Source: Candidatus Thermoflexus tengchongensis (lineage in GTDB: Bacteria; Chloroflexota; Anaerolineae; Thermoflexales; Thermoflexaceae). Taken from it: a stretch of DNA of 64,000 nt. The stretch lies in the NCBI GenBank assembly GCA_016842085.1, contig JAEVEX010000075.1, positions 1 to 64,000 on the forward strand. Direction: 5' to 3'. The notes under the pieces were generated by a model. The model saw nothing but the letters and a program-made list of their open reading frames with translations, was not told the origin of the DNA and searched no databases. The position numbers and the translations under genes were made by a program. Positions 51,958-59,566 of the stretch are shown piece by piece; within the stretch, counting starts at the first letter, position 1, and each line of letters opens with the position of its first letter.

Positions 51958-52014
51958 CCGGCACCTCCCGATTGGAAAGGGGAGAGGATTCGCCTCCTCT
52001 CCCCTCGCGACGGT

Positions 52015-52818
52015 TCACCCGATGAACTCCGCCAGCACCTGGGAGAACTTATCCGGCTCCTCGACCATGAGGGCATGGCCGCTGTTCTCGAACCACACCA
52101 CCCGGCAGTTCTTCAGGCGGGCGGCCATATACTCCACCCAGCCCCAGTGGCAGACCTTGTCATCCCGGCTGTGACAGATGAGGACCGGGATGTCGACCAT
52201 GGGCAACAGGTCCCGCAGGTCCTCCGTGATCAGAGTCCTGAAATACTTGTAGCCGACGTAGGCGGGCATCCGCAGCCAGTGGGAGTAGAGGAACCAGGTC
52301 TTGGTGGCCTGCATGTCCGTCCGCTTGAAGTTGTTGTCGGCGAAGGCGGCCATCACCTCCGGTAGCCCCCGGCGGATCCCCTCCAGGGCGGCCTGGGCTT
52401 CCTCCGGCGTCATCCCGTAGGGCTCCGAATCCGTGCGCACGAAGCGCGGGGTGGCCGGGGCTACCATCACCAGCCGCGTCACCCGGCGGTCGGTGTTGAA
52501 GTTGGCCACATACTTCAGGCCCACCCCGGCCCCCATGGACCAGCCGACGAAGGTCACGTCCCGCAGGTCCAGGGCCTTCATGAAGGCCTGAAGGTCCCGG
52601 CACATCTCGTCATAGGTGTATTCGGAATAGGGCTTGTCCGAATCCCCGTGGCCCCGGAGGTCCACGCAGATGCACCGGTAGCGATCGTGGAGATCCAGCA
52701 CCGCGTAGTTCCAGGTGTCCACGGTGGCGCTGTAGCCGGGGACGAAGAGGATCGGCTTCCCCTGTCCCCCATCCCGGTAGTGCATCCGGATCCCCGTATC
52801 CAGCTGGACGAACGGCAT
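52015..52818 (-). CDS. Alpha/beta hydrolase 2
   Basis: 267 residues. Nucleophile S94 in GWSMGA (Gly-Trp-Ser), acid in CHSRDDKV and base in NSGHAL. The nucleophile elbow with Trp, and the FVPGYSATVDTWN oxyanion region, fit esterases and C-C hydrolases. MPFVQL and MPFVSV starts show it shares an ancestor with hydrolase 1. AGGAGGG precedes ATG. Confidence 0.88.
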   Translation of the reverse strand: MPFVQLDTGIRMHYRDGGQGKPILFVPGYSATVDTWNYAVLDLHDRYRCICVDLRGHGDSDKPYSEYTYDEMCRDLQAFMKALDLRDVTFVGWSMGAGVGLKYVANFNTDRRVTRLVMVAPATPRFVRTDSEPYGMTPEEAQAALEGIRRGLPEVMAAFADNNFKRTDMQATKTWFLYSHWLRMPAYVGYKYFRTLITEDLRDLLPMVDIPVLICHSRDDKVCHWGWVEYMAARLKNCRVVWFENSGHALMVEEPDKFSQVLAEFIG

Positions 52819-52914
52819 GGCACCCTCCTTTCTGAAATGAATCAGAATGGATGTTTCCCAGAGCCCATGGGCCTCCTCCCCGCGTCGCAGGTTTGAAGCC
52901 GTGCGGGTTCCCCT

Positions 52915-54153
52915 TCACTCCCCGAAGAACCCGCTCACCGGCACCCAGCGCCCTTTCTGGACCTGGACAATGGCGATCTGCTTGATGCCCTGGTGCTCCG
53001 TCTCGCTGTAGCTGAAGGGCGGGGTGAGCCCGGTAGTGAAGTTCTTGAGGGACTCCAGAGCGGCGATGAATTTCTCGCGGGTGAGATCCGGGCCGGCCCG
53101 CTTCAGGGCCTCGACGATGATCTCCGCCACCGCGTAGGAGGAGATGCTGTAACCGCCCGGCTTCTCGTCCGGGAAGTATTTGGCCAGCACCTCGCGATAC
53201 TTCGCTGCCTCCGGCGCGTTCTCCGGATCCACCAGCCAGGCCCCGGCGTAGACTCCCTCGGCCGCATCGCCCGCGAGGGTGAGCAGGATCGGATCCGCCA
53301 GCACGTAGGTCATCAACCACTTCGGCCGGAAGCCGATCTTCTGGGCCTCCTTCAGCAGGCTGGCCGCCGGCACCTGGATGGCATAGACGAAGACCAGATC
53401 GGGGTTGGCCTGCTGGAGCTTGAGGGCATGAGCGCTGAAGTCCCGCTCGGCCGTCTCGTAGGGGACCATGGCCACCGGCTCCATCCCCCGGGCCTTCAAC
53501 GCCGCCACGAAGCTCTCTGCCCCTTCCTTCCCGAAGGCATCGTTCTGGTAGAACACGGCGATCCGCTTCGCCTTCAATTCCTCCACCGCGTATTTGGCCA
53601 TCAACCGCCCTTCCAGCTCATAGGTAGGCTGGATGCCGAACACCGTCTTCTTGAACGGCCTGGACCAGAGGGAGGAGCCGGAAGCCACACCGACCACGGG
53701 GACACCCTTTTCGATGGTGTAATCCAGGATGGCGGCGGTGGTGGCGGTGCCCAGGGGGCGGACGATGGCGAAGACCTCGTCCTGCTCCACCAGCTTCTTC
53801 GCCGCGGCTACGGTGTTCGCCGGGTTATACTGATCGTCCTCGACGATCAGCTGGATCTTGCGGCCGTGGACGCCCCCCTGATCGTTGATCCACCGGAAAT
53901 ACGCCTCCATCCCCCGCGCCAGCGGCTTGCCGATGGTGGATACCGGCCCGGAGAGGGCGCAGATCATGCCCAGCCGAATGGTATCGGCGGTAACTCCTGG
54001 GACCTTTGGGGCTGGGGTGGGCGTAGACAATGGGGGCGTCGGCGAAGCCGGTGCCGGCGTCGGGGACGGCGGGGAAGTGGGAGCGGGCGTGGCCGGCTGG
54101 GCGCACGCCGTCAGGATCAGCGCTAACAGCCACAGCAGACGGAACCCTTTCAT
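52915..54153 (-). CDS. Lipoprotein substrate-binding protein (LivK type, system 2)
   Basis: 412 residues. Signal peptide with lipobox LTAC (C17), proline-rich linker to about residue 50, then the type I binding domain with IRLGMICALSGPVSTIGKPL and FRWINDQGGVHGRKIQLIVE. ATG 54153 follows GGAGGTG; the open frame extends upstream to 54597 but without a site. It ends a transporter operon with livF, livMG and livH, and precedes hydrolase 2. Confidence 0.9.
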   Translation of the reverse strand: MKGFRLLWLLALILTACAQPATPAPTSPPSPTPAPASPTPPLSTPTPAPKVPGVTADTIRLGMICALSGPVSTIGKPLARGMEAYFRWINDQGGVHGRKIQLIVEDDQYNPANTVAAAKKLVEQDEVFAIVRPLGTATTAAILDYTIEKGVPVVGVASGSSLWSRPFKKTVFGIQPTYELEGRLMAKYAVEELKAKRIAVFYQNDAFGKEGAESFVAALKARGMEPVAMVPYETAERDFSAHALKLQQANPDLVFVYAIQVPAASLLKEAQKIGFRPKWLMTYVLADPILLTLAGDAAEGVYAGAWLVDPENAPEAAKYREVLAKYFPDEKPGGYSISSYAVAEIIVEALKRAGPDLTREKFIAALESLKNFTTGLTPPFSYSETEHQGIKQIAIVQVQKGRWVPVSGFFGE

Positions 54154-54194
54154 CGCACACCTCCTGGTCGTTTTTCGGAGACCCACTTTCGCCT

Positions 54195-54908
54195 TCAGCG
54201 GCCGAGATATAAGGCTTTGACCTCTGGATTTTCCCGAAGGGTCTGTGCTTCCCCCTGGAGACGGATCTCCCCGTTCTGAAGGATGTAAGCCCAGTGGGCC
54301 AGGGTCAGGGCCAGATACGCATTCTGCTCGGCGATCAGCAGCGTGGCCCCGGCCTCGTGAATATCCCGCAGGATCTCGAAGATGTGCTGGACCACCAGAG
54401 GGGCCAGCCCGAGGGAAGGTTCGTCCAGGAGCAACAGGCGCGGGCGGGCCATCAGCGCCCGCCCGATGGCCAGCATCTGCTGCTCCCCTCCCGAGAGGGT
54501 GCCGGCAGGCTGGGCACGGCGCTCCCGCAGGATCGGGAACAGGTGGAACACACGCTCCAAATCCGTCCGCACGGCTCGGAGATCCCGACGATGCCACGCC
54601 CCCAGCCGCAGGTTTTCCTCCACGGTGAGCTCCGGAAAGATGCCCCGCCCCTCAGGGACCAGCACGATCCCCCGCGCCACCCGCTGTTCGGGCGGCAACC
54701 GGTGGAGGGGATGCCCGGCGAAGGAGATGGTGCCCGCGAGGGGCGGTAAGAGGCCGGCGATCACCCGCAGGGTGGTCGTCTTCCCTGCCCCATTGGCCCC
54801 CAGCAGGGCCACCACTTCCCCTTCCCGAACTTCGAGGGAGATCCCGCGGAGGGCCAGGATCGGGCCATATCCGGCCGTCACCTCTGAAAGGATCAGGTCC
54901 GCGCTCAT
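54195..54908 (-). CDS. livF: ABC transporter ATPase LivF (system 2)
   Basis: 237 residues. Walker A GANGAGKTT, LivF-specific VLVPEGRGIFPELTVEENL, signature LSGGEQQ, Walker B LLLLDEPSLGLAP and IAEQNAY. Start ATG 54908 shares ATGA with the end of the livMG gene and has GGAGGGA before it. System 2 importer. Confidence 0.92.
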   Translation of the reverse strand: MSADLILSEVTAGYGPILALRGISLEVREGEVVALLGANGAGKTTTLRVIAGLLPPLAGTISFAGHPLHRLPPEQRVARGIVLVPEGRGIFPELTVEENLRLGAWHRRDLRAVRTDLERVFHLFPILRERRAQPAGTLSGGEQQMLAIGRALMARPRLLLLDEPSLGLAPLVVQHIFEILRDIHEAGATLLIAEQNAYLALTLAHWAYILQNGEIRLQGEAQTLRENPEVKALYLGR

Positions 54909-56761
54909 CCCCATCCCTCCTCGTGGGAGAGGGCCGCAGGCTGATGGTTTCGCTCCCACGGTTTCCCCAGATAGGCCTCGATCACGAGGGGGTTCTCCGC
55001 CACCTCAGCGGGGGTTCCCTGGGCGATCACCCGACCGAAGTTCAGCACCACGATTCGATCACAGAGCCCCATGACCAAGTTCATGTCGTGCTCGATCAGC
55101 AGAATGGAGCATCCGAAAGACTCCCGGATCTCGCGAAGCCGCTCCCGAAGGACGTGACGCTCCGCCGGATGCAGGCCGGCGGCGGGCTCGTCCAGAAGAA
55201 GCAGGCGAGGGCGAGCCACCAGCGCCCGGCCCAGCTCCACCCATTTGCGCTGGCCGAAGGCAAGGCTCCCCGCCGGGCGATCGGCCAGGGCCGACAGCCC
55301 GAGCCATTCCAGGATCTCCCAGGCCTGCTCCCGCAACCGGGCCTCCTCCCATCGGGCGGAGGGCCATCCCACCGCCACGGCCAGCAACCCGACCCGCGCC
55401 TGAGGGTGCTGCCCCACCAGCAGGTTCTCCAGGACCGTGAGGGCGGGGAAGATCTCCACGTTCTGGAAGGTGCGGGCGATCCCCAGCGTGACGATCTCAT
55501 GCGGCCGGCGGCTCAGCAGATCGTGACCCTCAAAGCGGATCGCCCCAGCGTCCGGGTCGTAAAAGCGGCTGATGAGGTTCAGCAGCGTCGTCTTCCCGGC
55601 GCCGTTCGGCCCGATCAGCCCCACGATCTCCCCGGGCTCCACCGCGAAGCTCACGCGATCGAGAGCCTGAAGCCCTCCGAAACACTTGGAGACCCCTATG
55701 ATCTCCAGGCGTCCGCCTTTCTGAGCTTCCATTGGGCCACGACCAATCCGAGCATGCACCTTTCCCCCTTCGGAGGTCAGGGAGGCGGAAGCAGGAATCC
55801 ATCGGCGCGTCCGCCGGTTCCACCCGCTCCAGAGGAGGCGCCACAGGCCCCCGGGGAGGAACATCGCCGCCAGGATGAGGAACACCCCATACAGCACATG
55901 GCGCAGATCCCCCGCCTCCGTCCGCCAGCCCAGAGCGGTCCCCAGGCCGCCGAGCGCATGGAACAGCACGGTCAGAGAGACCGCCCCCAGGACGGCGCCG
56001 GGCACGGAAGCCAGCCCTCCGATGATCAGGGCGCTGACCAGGAAAATCGAGTGGACAAGGGTTAACCCATCGGGGTCCACGCGGCCCACCCGGTAGGCCA
56101 GCAACCCGCCGGCGATCCCGGCGTAGAAGGCGCTGATCGCAAAGGCCAGGGTCCGATACCGGGCCAGGGAGATCCCGGCCGCCTGGGCCGCCGCCTCCCG
56201 ATCCCGCAGGGCGATCCAGGCGCGACCAAAGGGGCTCTGGAGCAAGCGGCGGGCAACCCCGGCGAGGAGGATCAGGACGATCCCGATCAGGAGATACTGG
56301 GCGGCGTCGCTGTGGAGGCTCCAGGGGCCCAGGGCCGGCGGGGGGACTTTCAGCCCCATGAAGCCGCCGGTGAGCGACTCCCAGCGCCGCAGGATCTCCA
56401 CCACGGCCACGCCGAACCCCAGGGTGGCGATAGCCAGATAGGGTCCGCTCAGCCGGAGAGCTGGCAACCCCAACCCCAGCCCGATCCCAGCGTTCAGAAG
56501 GCCTGCCACCGGCAACGCGAGCCAGAAGGGCACTCCCAGGCGCAGGTTGAGCAGCGCCACCCCATAGGCCCCGATGGCCATGAAGCCGGCGTGACCGATC
56601 GAGATCTGGCCCGCCACCCCTGTCAGGAGATCCAGACCGATGGCGGCGATCGCCCAGATCCCGGCCAAGCTGAGCACATAGAGGAAATAGCTGGGCAGCC
56701 CGAAAGCTGTGGCCACCAGGATCCCCGCCAGGAGTCCTCCCAGGGCGATCCGCCGTGCCAT
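54905..56761 (-). CDS. Fused LivM-LivG permease-ATPase (system 2)
   Basis: 618 residues. Residues 1 to about 325 are a LivM permease (VAGQISIGHAGFMAIGAYGV, IIGGLASVPGAVLGAVS). After a charged linker (about 325-350), residues 355-618 are a LivG ATPase with Walker A GPNGAGKTT, LivG-specific ARTFQNVEIFPALTVLENL, signature variant LAFGQRK, Walker B LLLLDEP and EHDMN. Fusion of the two proteins is known in several phyla and fixes their stoichiometry. GGAGGGG precedes ATG 56761. An upstream open stretch to 56926 has no site. Confidence 0.92.
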   Translation of the reverse strand: MARRIALGGLLAGILVATAFGLPSYFLYVLSLAGIWAIAAIGLDLLTGVAGQISIGHAGFMAIGAYGVALLNLRLGVPFWLALPVAGLLNAGIGLGLGLPALRLSGPYLAIATLGFGVAVVEILRRWESLTGGFMGLKVPPPALGPWSLHSDAAQYLLIGIVLILLAGVARRLLQSPFGRAWIALRDREAAAQAAGISLARYRTLAFAISAFYAGIAGGLLAYRVGRVDPDGLTLVHSIFLVSALIIGGLASVPGAVLGAVSLTVLFHALGGLGTALGWRTEAGDLRHVLYGVFLILAAMFLPGGLWRLLWSGWNRRTRRWIPASASLTSEGGKVHARIGRGPMEAQKGGRLEIIGVSKCFGGLQALDRVSFAVEPGEIVGLIGPNGAGKTTLLNLISRFYDPDAGAIRFEGHDLLSRRPHEIVTLGIARTFQNVEIFPALTVLENLLVGQHPQARVGLLAVAVGWPSARWEEARLREQAWEILEWLGLSALADRPAGSLAFGQRKWVELGRALVARPRLLLLDEPAAGLHPAERHVLRERLREIRESFGCSILLIEHDMNLVMGLCDRIVVLNFGRVIAQGTPAEVAENPLVIEAYLGKPWERNHQPAALSHEEGWG

Positions 56762-56777
56762 CGTTTCTCCCCTCCGG

Positions 56778-57656
56778 CTACACCCGACGAGCGATCGGAC
56801 GGCCCAGCAAGCCGGCCGGCCGCACCACCAGGACAGCGACGATGAGGGCGAAGGCGAAAGGTGTCTTGAGCTCCGTGGCGATGTATCCGGCCACCAGGTT
56901 CTCCAGGATCCCCAGGAGCCAGCCACCGATCACCGCCCCCGGGAGGCTGGTCATCCCGCCCAGAACGGCGGCGGCGAAGCCTTTGATGAGCAGCGGCAAC
57001 AGCGCATTCGGTTCCAGATAGACCAGGGGCGCGGCCAGGATCCCCGCGATGGCCCCCAGCCCGACCCCAATCCCCCAGGCCAGGGAAAGGATACGATCCA
57101 CCGGAATACCCATCAGCCGGGCAACCTCAGGGTTCTGAGTGACCGCCCGCAGGGCCAGGCCGATCCGGGTGAGCCGCAGAAAGGCATAGAGGGCCAGGGC
57201 GAGCAGCAGCCCCACCGTGAGGTTGAAGAGCTGCTCCCGGGTGATCACCGCCGGGCCCAGCCGCAGGGGCGGGCCGGAGACCATCGCGGGGAAGGTTCGG
57301 ATCTCATGGCCCCACAGGAGACCGGCCAGCCCGTTCAGGACCAGCGCCAGGCCCAGGGTGATCACCACCAGGGTCAATGGGGAGGCGCGCCGATGGCGCG
57401 CCAGACGCAGCGGGCCGCCCTCCACGAGGGCGCCCAGGAACGCGCCGAAGAGGACGGCGCCGAGGAGGGCGATCGGAAGCGGCCAGCGGGCCCGGAGCAG
57501 GGTGTAAGCGACGAAGGTGCTGATCATCGCCATGTCCCCATGGCCGAAGTTCACCACCTCCGAGGCCCGATAGATCAGCACCAGCCCCAGAGCCATCAAT
57601 CCATACAGAGCCCCCGCGGAAAGCCCTCCCGCCAGATAACGGATCAGCGCTTCCAT
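56778..57656 (-). CDS. livH: ABC permease LivH (system 2)
   Basis: 292 residues, about eight membrane helices. GLVLIYRASEVVNFGHGDMA at the start and FAAAVLGGMTSLPGAVIGGW in the coupling region are LivH signatures. First gene of the 15-gene leftward run. Upstream lies the space shared with marR, with a Pho-box-like repeat about 160 bases before the start. Confidence 0.92.
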   Translation of the reverse strand: MEALIRYLAGGLSAGALYGLMALGLVLIYRASEVVNFGHGDMAMISTFVAYTLLRARWPLPIALLGAVLFGAFLGALVEGGPLRLARHRRASPLTLVVITLGLALVLNGLAGLLWGHEIRTFPAMVSGPPLRLGPAVITREQLFNLTVGLLLALALYAFLRLTRIGLALRAVTQNPEVARLMGIPVDRILSLAWGIGVGLGAIAGILAAPLVYLEPNALLPLLIKGFAAAVLGGMTSLPGAVIGGWLLGILENLVAGYIATELKTPFAFALIVAVLVVRPAGLLGRPIARRV

Positions 57657-57815
57657 GCGCTTCCCCGGCCCTCCGTTTTGCGGCCTCGCCGCGACCCGGT
57701 TCTCCAGAGGACGCCGCCCGACCCCGATCGCCGATGCCCACCGGGCTCCGTCCGAATCCCCCCGGTTTCCCCGGGGGCATCCGGGACGATCTTCCCCGGA
57801 GCGCGTTCCTGAGGC

Positions 57816-57833
57816 GTTACAGAAAGGTTACAG
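57816..57833 (-). promoter_or_regulatory. Direct repeat resembling a Pho box
   Basis: On the reverse strand CTGTAAC, four bases CTTT, CTGTAAC. Two 7-base direct repeats with a 4-base spacer, one helical turn apart, is the architecture of PhoB-type response regulator sites. It points toward the livH operon, 160 bases before its start. No -10 was recognised 11 bases downstream. Confidence 0.4.
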
Positions 57834-57916
57834 ATCCGACCGGGCAGCTCCGGGCAGGATGCCCCGGCCCCTTCGCTCCTCCGGCCACCGGGCACAATCC
57901 CACCCAGGCTTTCCCC

Positions 57917-57945
57917 TTGACAAATGTCCGGGCGTCTGCTATCAT
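57917..57945 (+). promoter_or_regulatory. marR promoter
   Basis: Consensus TTGACA at 57917-57922, exactly 17 bases, TATCAT at 57940-57945. It is the best promoter in the window. The predicted start lies inside the palindrome that follows. Confidence 0.85.
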
Positions 57946-57966
57946 TACTTAGGACTCCTAAGTAAT
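57944..57966 (+). promoter_or_regulatory. Perfect 23-bp palindromic operator
   Basis: ATTACTTAGGA, one central C, TCCTAAGTAAT: 11 perfect complementary bases on each side. It overlaps the last two bases of the -10 box and the start point, just where a repressor would block RNA polymerase. MarR proteins bind such palindromes near their own genes; autoregulation is inferred. Confidence 0.8.
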
Positions 57967-57977
57967 GGAGCGCAACG

Positions 57978-58607
57978 ATGTCTCCCTTCAACCCGCGGGT
58001 GCGTTCGGAGCGGTTATCGGGGCAGATCGCCATCGCCCTCTACCGCATCGCCCAGGCGATCCAGATCATGCTGCGCCGGGCGGGGCAGGCTCATCGCCTC
58101 TCCCCTGCTCAGGTCCAGGCGCTCCTCTTCCTGGCTTATGCCCGACCCGGCGTGCGCACCATCGGCGGCCTGGCCCAGCGCCTGCAGACCACCATGGCGA
58201 CGGCCAGCGAGGTGGTCGACGCCCTGGAACGCAAGGGCCTGGTGGCCCGGGAACCATGGCCAGAGGACCACCGGATCATCGGCCTTCGCCTGACGGGGAA
58301 CGGGCGGCGCCGGGTGGCGGATCTGGAGGGCCTGCTGGACGACCTGGAGGCGGCGATCGCGGAGCTGCCCCCTGCCGACCAGCAAACGCTCCACCGGGCC
58401 CTGCAGCACATCGTGCGCCGTCTGGCGGCCGGCGGCCACGTGGTGGTCTATGAGATGTGCTGGGGCTGCGCCTTCTTCCGGCCCAACGTCCATCCCGATA
58501 ACCCCTCGGCCCCACACCACTGCGCCTTCATGGACGCCCCGCTGCGGGACGCGGACACCTATACGGAGTGCCCGGATTTCACCCCTCGCGAGGAGGTGCC
58601 AGCATGA
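57978..58607 (+). CDS. MarR-family regulator with C-terminal cysteine cluster
   Basis: 209 residues. A MarR winged helix at about 15-125 (TIGGLAQRLQTTMATASEVV is the recognition region, EDHRIIGLRLT the wing). The C-terminal 55 residues carry C161, C164, C182 and C198 with H172, H180 and H181 (CWGC, HHC, ECPDF), a candidate zinc or iron-sulfur site. It is the first gene of a unit with a glutaredoxin-like protein and a protoglobin, so it probably senses redox state, NO or oxygen. The 23-bp palindrome over its promoter is its likely site. The stop overlaps the next start (ATGA). Confidence 0.9.
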   Translation: MSPFNPRVRSERLSGQIAIALYRIAQAIQIMLRRAGQAHRLSPAQVQALLFLAYARPGVRTIGGLAQRLQTTMATASEVVDALERKGLVAREPWPEDHRIIGLRLTGNGRRRVADLEGLLDDLEAAIAELPPADQQTLHRALQHIVRRLAAGGHVVVYEMCWGCAFFRPNVHPDNPSAPHHCAFMDAPLRDADTYTECPDFTPREEVPA

Positions 58608-58891
58608 CCCGTGGAAGTCCTCTCCCCATCCGGATGTATGCGCGCCCGGATTGCGAGGACAGCGCCCTGGCCCGGGATCGGTTGCGGGAGCTGGGGATCC
58701 CCTTCGTCGAGATCAACATCGATGAGGACGAGGAAGCCGCCCGCTATGTGGAGCGCCTCAACCGCGGCTTCCGCAGCACCCCCACCCTCGTATTCGGAGA
58801 TGAAGCCTTCTACATCGTGGAGCCGACCGTGGAGCAGCTGGATGAGGCCCTGCGACGGGCAGGATATGAGATCCCTGTCCGCTCACGGTGA
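58604..58891 (+). CDS. Glutaredoxin-like protein, single active-site cysteine
   Basis: 95 residues, thioredoxin fold. The first strand and helix read MYARPDCEDSALARDRLREL: where glutaredoxins and mycoredoxins have CPxC, this has RPDC, so only C17 is left. The cis-proline TP at 59-60 is present, followed by LVFGDEAFYIVEP as in mycoredoxin-like proteins. It may work by a monothiol mechanism or only bind thiols. GAGGAGG precedes the ATG. Coupled to marR by a 4-base overlap. Confidence 0.82.
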   Translation: MTRGSPLPIRMYARPDCEDSALARDRLRELGIPFVEINIDEDEEAARYVERLNRGFRSTPTLVFGDEAFYIVEPTVEQLDEALRRAGYEIPVRSR

Positions 58892-58921
58892 GACTTTCAA
58901 ATCCTAAGAGGAGGCACAGCC

Positions 58922-59512
58922 ATGAGCGCACGAACGATTTCCGGCTACACGTATGGCACGGCGGAGGTCGCCCGTTCCCCGATCACCCGGGAGGATTTCG
59001 AGAACCTGAAAAAGGCCACCATGTTCACCGAGGAGGACGAGCGCTACCTGCGGATGGCCGGGGAGGTCCTGGCGGACCAGGTGGAGGACATCCTCGACCT
59101 CTGGTATGGCTGGGTGGGATCCCATCCCCACCTGGTGTATTACTTCTCCGGCCCGGACGGGAAGCCCGATATGAACTACCTCCAGGCCGTCCGCCAGCGC
59201 TTCGGCCAGTGGATCCTGGATACCTGCAATCGCCCCTATGACCAGGACTGGCTGAACTACCAGCAGGAGATCGGGCTCCGCCACCACCGCACGAAGAAGA
59301 ACCAGACCGATGGCGTGCGATCGGTGCCCCACATCCCGATGCGTTACCTGATCGCCTTCATCTACCCCATCACCTCCACCATCAGGCCCTTCCTGGCGAA
59401 GAAGGGCCACTCCCCGGAGGATGTGGAGAAGATGCATCAGGCCTGGACCAAGTCCGTGATCATGCAGGTGGCCCTCTGGTGCTATCCTTATACTCAGAAG
59501 GGAGACTGGTGA
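58922..59512 (+). CDS. Protoglobin
   Basis: 196 residues, single-domain globin. The extended N-terminal region and W61-Y62 in LDLWYGW match the distal Trp-Tyr pair of Methanosarcina acetivorans protoglobin; F94 in RQRFGQW lines the haem; the proximal histidine is H121 or H122 in EIGLRHH. Protoglobins bind O2, CO and NO and are found in archaea and in thermophilic Chloroflexota and other bacteria. GAGGAGG lies before ATG. Third gene of the MarR unit. Confidence 0.92.
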   Translation: MSARTISGYTYGTAEVARSPITREDFENLKKATMFTEEDERYLRMAGEVLADQVEDILDLWYGWVGSHPHLVYYFSGPDGKPDMNYLQAVRQRFGQWILDTCNRPYDQDWLNYQQEIGLRHHRTKKNQTDGVRSVPHIPMRYLIAFIYPITSTIRPFLAKKGHSPEDVEKMHQAWTKSVIMQVALWCYPYTQKGDW

Positions 59513-59520
59513 CCTTGCTG

Positions 59521-59557
59521 CCGGTGGGGCCCCTGTCCCTGGCTGGGGCCCCACCGG
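59521..59557 (+). terminator. 13-bp perfect hairpin between protoglobin and BTAD regulator genes
   Basis: CCGGTGGGGCCCC at 59521-59533 and GGGGCCCCACCGG at 59545-59557, loop 11 bases. It starts nine bases after the protoglobin stop and ends nine bases before the next ATG. It probably ends the MarR-protoglobin transcript; the lack of a T-run also allows attenuation of the next gene. Confidence 0.65.
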
Positions 59558-59566
59558 CCCCTGAAG

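Larger units (their letters stand above)
57657..57977. other. Divergent regulatory region livH - marR
   Basis: 321 bases between divergent genes. It holds GC-rich hairpin-prone sequence near livH, a pair of direct repeats in the middle, and the marR promoter with an overlapping palindrome at the right end. Confidence 0.6.

Noticed and set aside
54154-54597. Long N-terminal extension of the system 2 binding protein
   Set aside because: It would bury the lipoprotein signal peptide and overlap livF; ATG 54153 has GGAGGTG.
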